Source: Helopsaltes ochotensis (Eukaryota; Chordata; Aves; Passeriformes; Locustellidae). Taken from it: a stretch of DNA of 64,000 bases. Where the stretch lies: NCBI GenBank assembly GCA_013400155.1, contig VXBM01000016.1, positions 1,740,620 through 1,804,619 on the forward strand, read 5' to 3'. This document shows positions 62,954-64,000 of the stretch, piece after piece. Position numbers and translations under genes: made by a program. The notes beneath the pieces are model-generated. The model did not search any database. It was not told the DNA's origin and was given only the letters and a program-made list of their open reading frames with translations. How positions within the stretch are numbered: position 1 is the stretch's first letter; each line of letters starts with the position of its first letter.

Positions 62954-63867
62954 TTTCTTTGTGCCATGCAAGGAAAGCCCATGATTCAAAACATAGGCTC
63001 AACATACACCGCAAAAGCTTCAAGTAATAGTATCTAAGCCTTCACGTAGTCAGAAATGGAAGACTATGACTATATGCACAGGATATGCATTACAGAGATT
63101 GAACAATCACTGATAAGAAAATCAGGTCTTTCCTCTTAAGAGCATCAATTGCCTCAGTCCATTACAACAGAGGTGCTAACTAGATTATTACACTACTATC
63201 TTATCTTCAAAGAGCTAGACTCCATTGCACAGTAAGATGGAATAGGATAGCAAGATTGTCAATATGTGGCTATATCCTCTTCTTGGTTTTACATAAAGCA
63301 ATCAGTTAAATAACAACTATTTGAATGAAATGCTTATTCTAGCAAAGAAGCACCTGTGCATGTTATGTAAGTGAGCCCCCACAGAATGAGAATTTTCTTA
63401 GAAAAATATATGTATTTGGTTAGGTCCTAAATTCCTCTGAAAATAAAATACATAAATGCTTTGTCTTTTGAAATCCTCTCTCCAATCCAAAAGCTGACTC
63501 CAGTTATCACTCAAGGATTGTTGCAGCAAGATCCTTGCCATGAATCACTAATCCACTGGTTAGCTAATGGGCATTCCTATTAATCAATAGGCAAATGGCC
63601 TATCTAAAAAGACAACTCCCTAACCTATGATATCACTTGAATACCTACACACTGGCTCACTTAGTATTGGAAAGCTGCTTAGCATCCAAGGGCTCCTATC
63701 TGAGATGGATGAATGTAAGTTACAGGCTGCAGGAACTCCAAGATGATGCAGCAAAGGAACAGACATGAAAAATGAATCTTTACAACACCATTGCCAGCTG
63801 CATGAGACTAATAAAACGAGAAATGCTCCTTTGCCCTATGAAAGCAGAGACTCGCTTGTATGAATGG

Positions 63868-63952
63868 CTTACCCTGCTTCAGCAGGGAAGTTGGACCAGA
63901 TCATCACTGCAGATCTTTCCTTCTAACCTCACCTATTCTGGGATTCTGTAAC
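63868..63952 (+). mobile_element. CR1 LINE 3' tail
   Basis: The block GCAGGGAAGTTGGACCAGAT, then CATCACTGCAGATC, then TTCCTTCTAACCTCACCT is followed by ATTCTGGG ATTCTGTA, two CR1 terminal octamers. Orientation plus, strongly 5'-truncated. Confidence 0.9.
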
Positions 63953-64000
63953 GGCTGAAGAGGCTTCCTTTCATGCAGGAAGAGTCTGCAGCACCACAGA

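Larger units (their letters stand above)
52417..63869 (-). other. Probable SOCS5 intron 1 or upstream DNA, no recognised exon
   Basis: AT-rich non-coding DNA upstream of the SOCS5 coding exon. It contains no ORF I recognise and no CpG island of promoter quality. Contents worth noting are listed separately: an 86-codon plus-strand ORF at 56290, a short 13-bp repeat at 57865, an A/C-rich tract at 62741 and a CR1 tail at the right edge. In SOCS5 of other vertebrates the coding exon is preceded by a long intron, so intron 1 is the likely identity, but exon 1 was not seen and this is inference. Confidence 0.5.

Overview
The window looks like nuclear DNA from a bird, held in a draft assembly. Two things point to Aves. 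It contains scattered, 5'-truncated CR1 non-LTR retrotransposon pieces, two of which keep the typical ATTCTRTG-like octamers at the 3' end. It also contains a 538-bp solo LTR with a perfect 5-bp target-site duplication. A passerine is plausible from the LTR and from the A/C-rich low-complexity tracts, but this is an impression and not a demonstration. There is no bacterial or organellar content, so short ORFs should not be read as genes.

The only protein-coding gene I can identify with certainty is SOCS5 (suppressor of cytokine signaling 5), on the minus strand. Its whole 536-codon reading frame (50794-52404) lies in one exon. A clear 3' splice site sits 12 nt upstream of the ATG, so the 5' non-coding exon(s) and the promoter must lie at higher coordinates, probably beyond the right edge. 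About 52.42-64.0 kb is therefore best read as SOCS5 intron 1 or upstream DNA. The 3' UTR runs toward lower coordinates, with candidate poly(A) signals at about 49.5, 49.4, 49.0 and 48.05 kb.

From about 0.1 to 48 kb the sequence looks intergenic, or intronic to a gene whose exons I could not recognise. In mammals TTC7A lies downstream of SOCS5 in the same orientation, but I found no TTC7A exon. Landmarks on this side are: a 76-nt poly-T at the left edge; CR1 remnants near 9.6, 10.2, 11.7, 24.9, 27.4 and 39.2 kb; the solo LTR at 14956-15493; a perfect 33-bp tandem duplication at 19.1 kb; a 411-bp assembly gap (27660-28070) with a CpG-rich, G4-capable flank that may be the edge of a promoter; an AT microsatellite at 32.2 kb; A/C-rich tracts; and a CpG-enriched patch near 44.9 kb.

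The right side (52.4-64 kb) holds a 213-bp tract made almost only of A and C, with a G-quadruplex motif on the SOCS5 sense strand. It also holds a CR1 tail at the right edge and, on the plus strand, an 86-codon ORF with a signal-peptide-like start, Cys/His-rich body and an AATAAA immediately after its stop. No new biological system is demonstrated. The points most worth checking are the CpG-rich gap flank, the 44.9-kb island and the two secreted-like ORFs.
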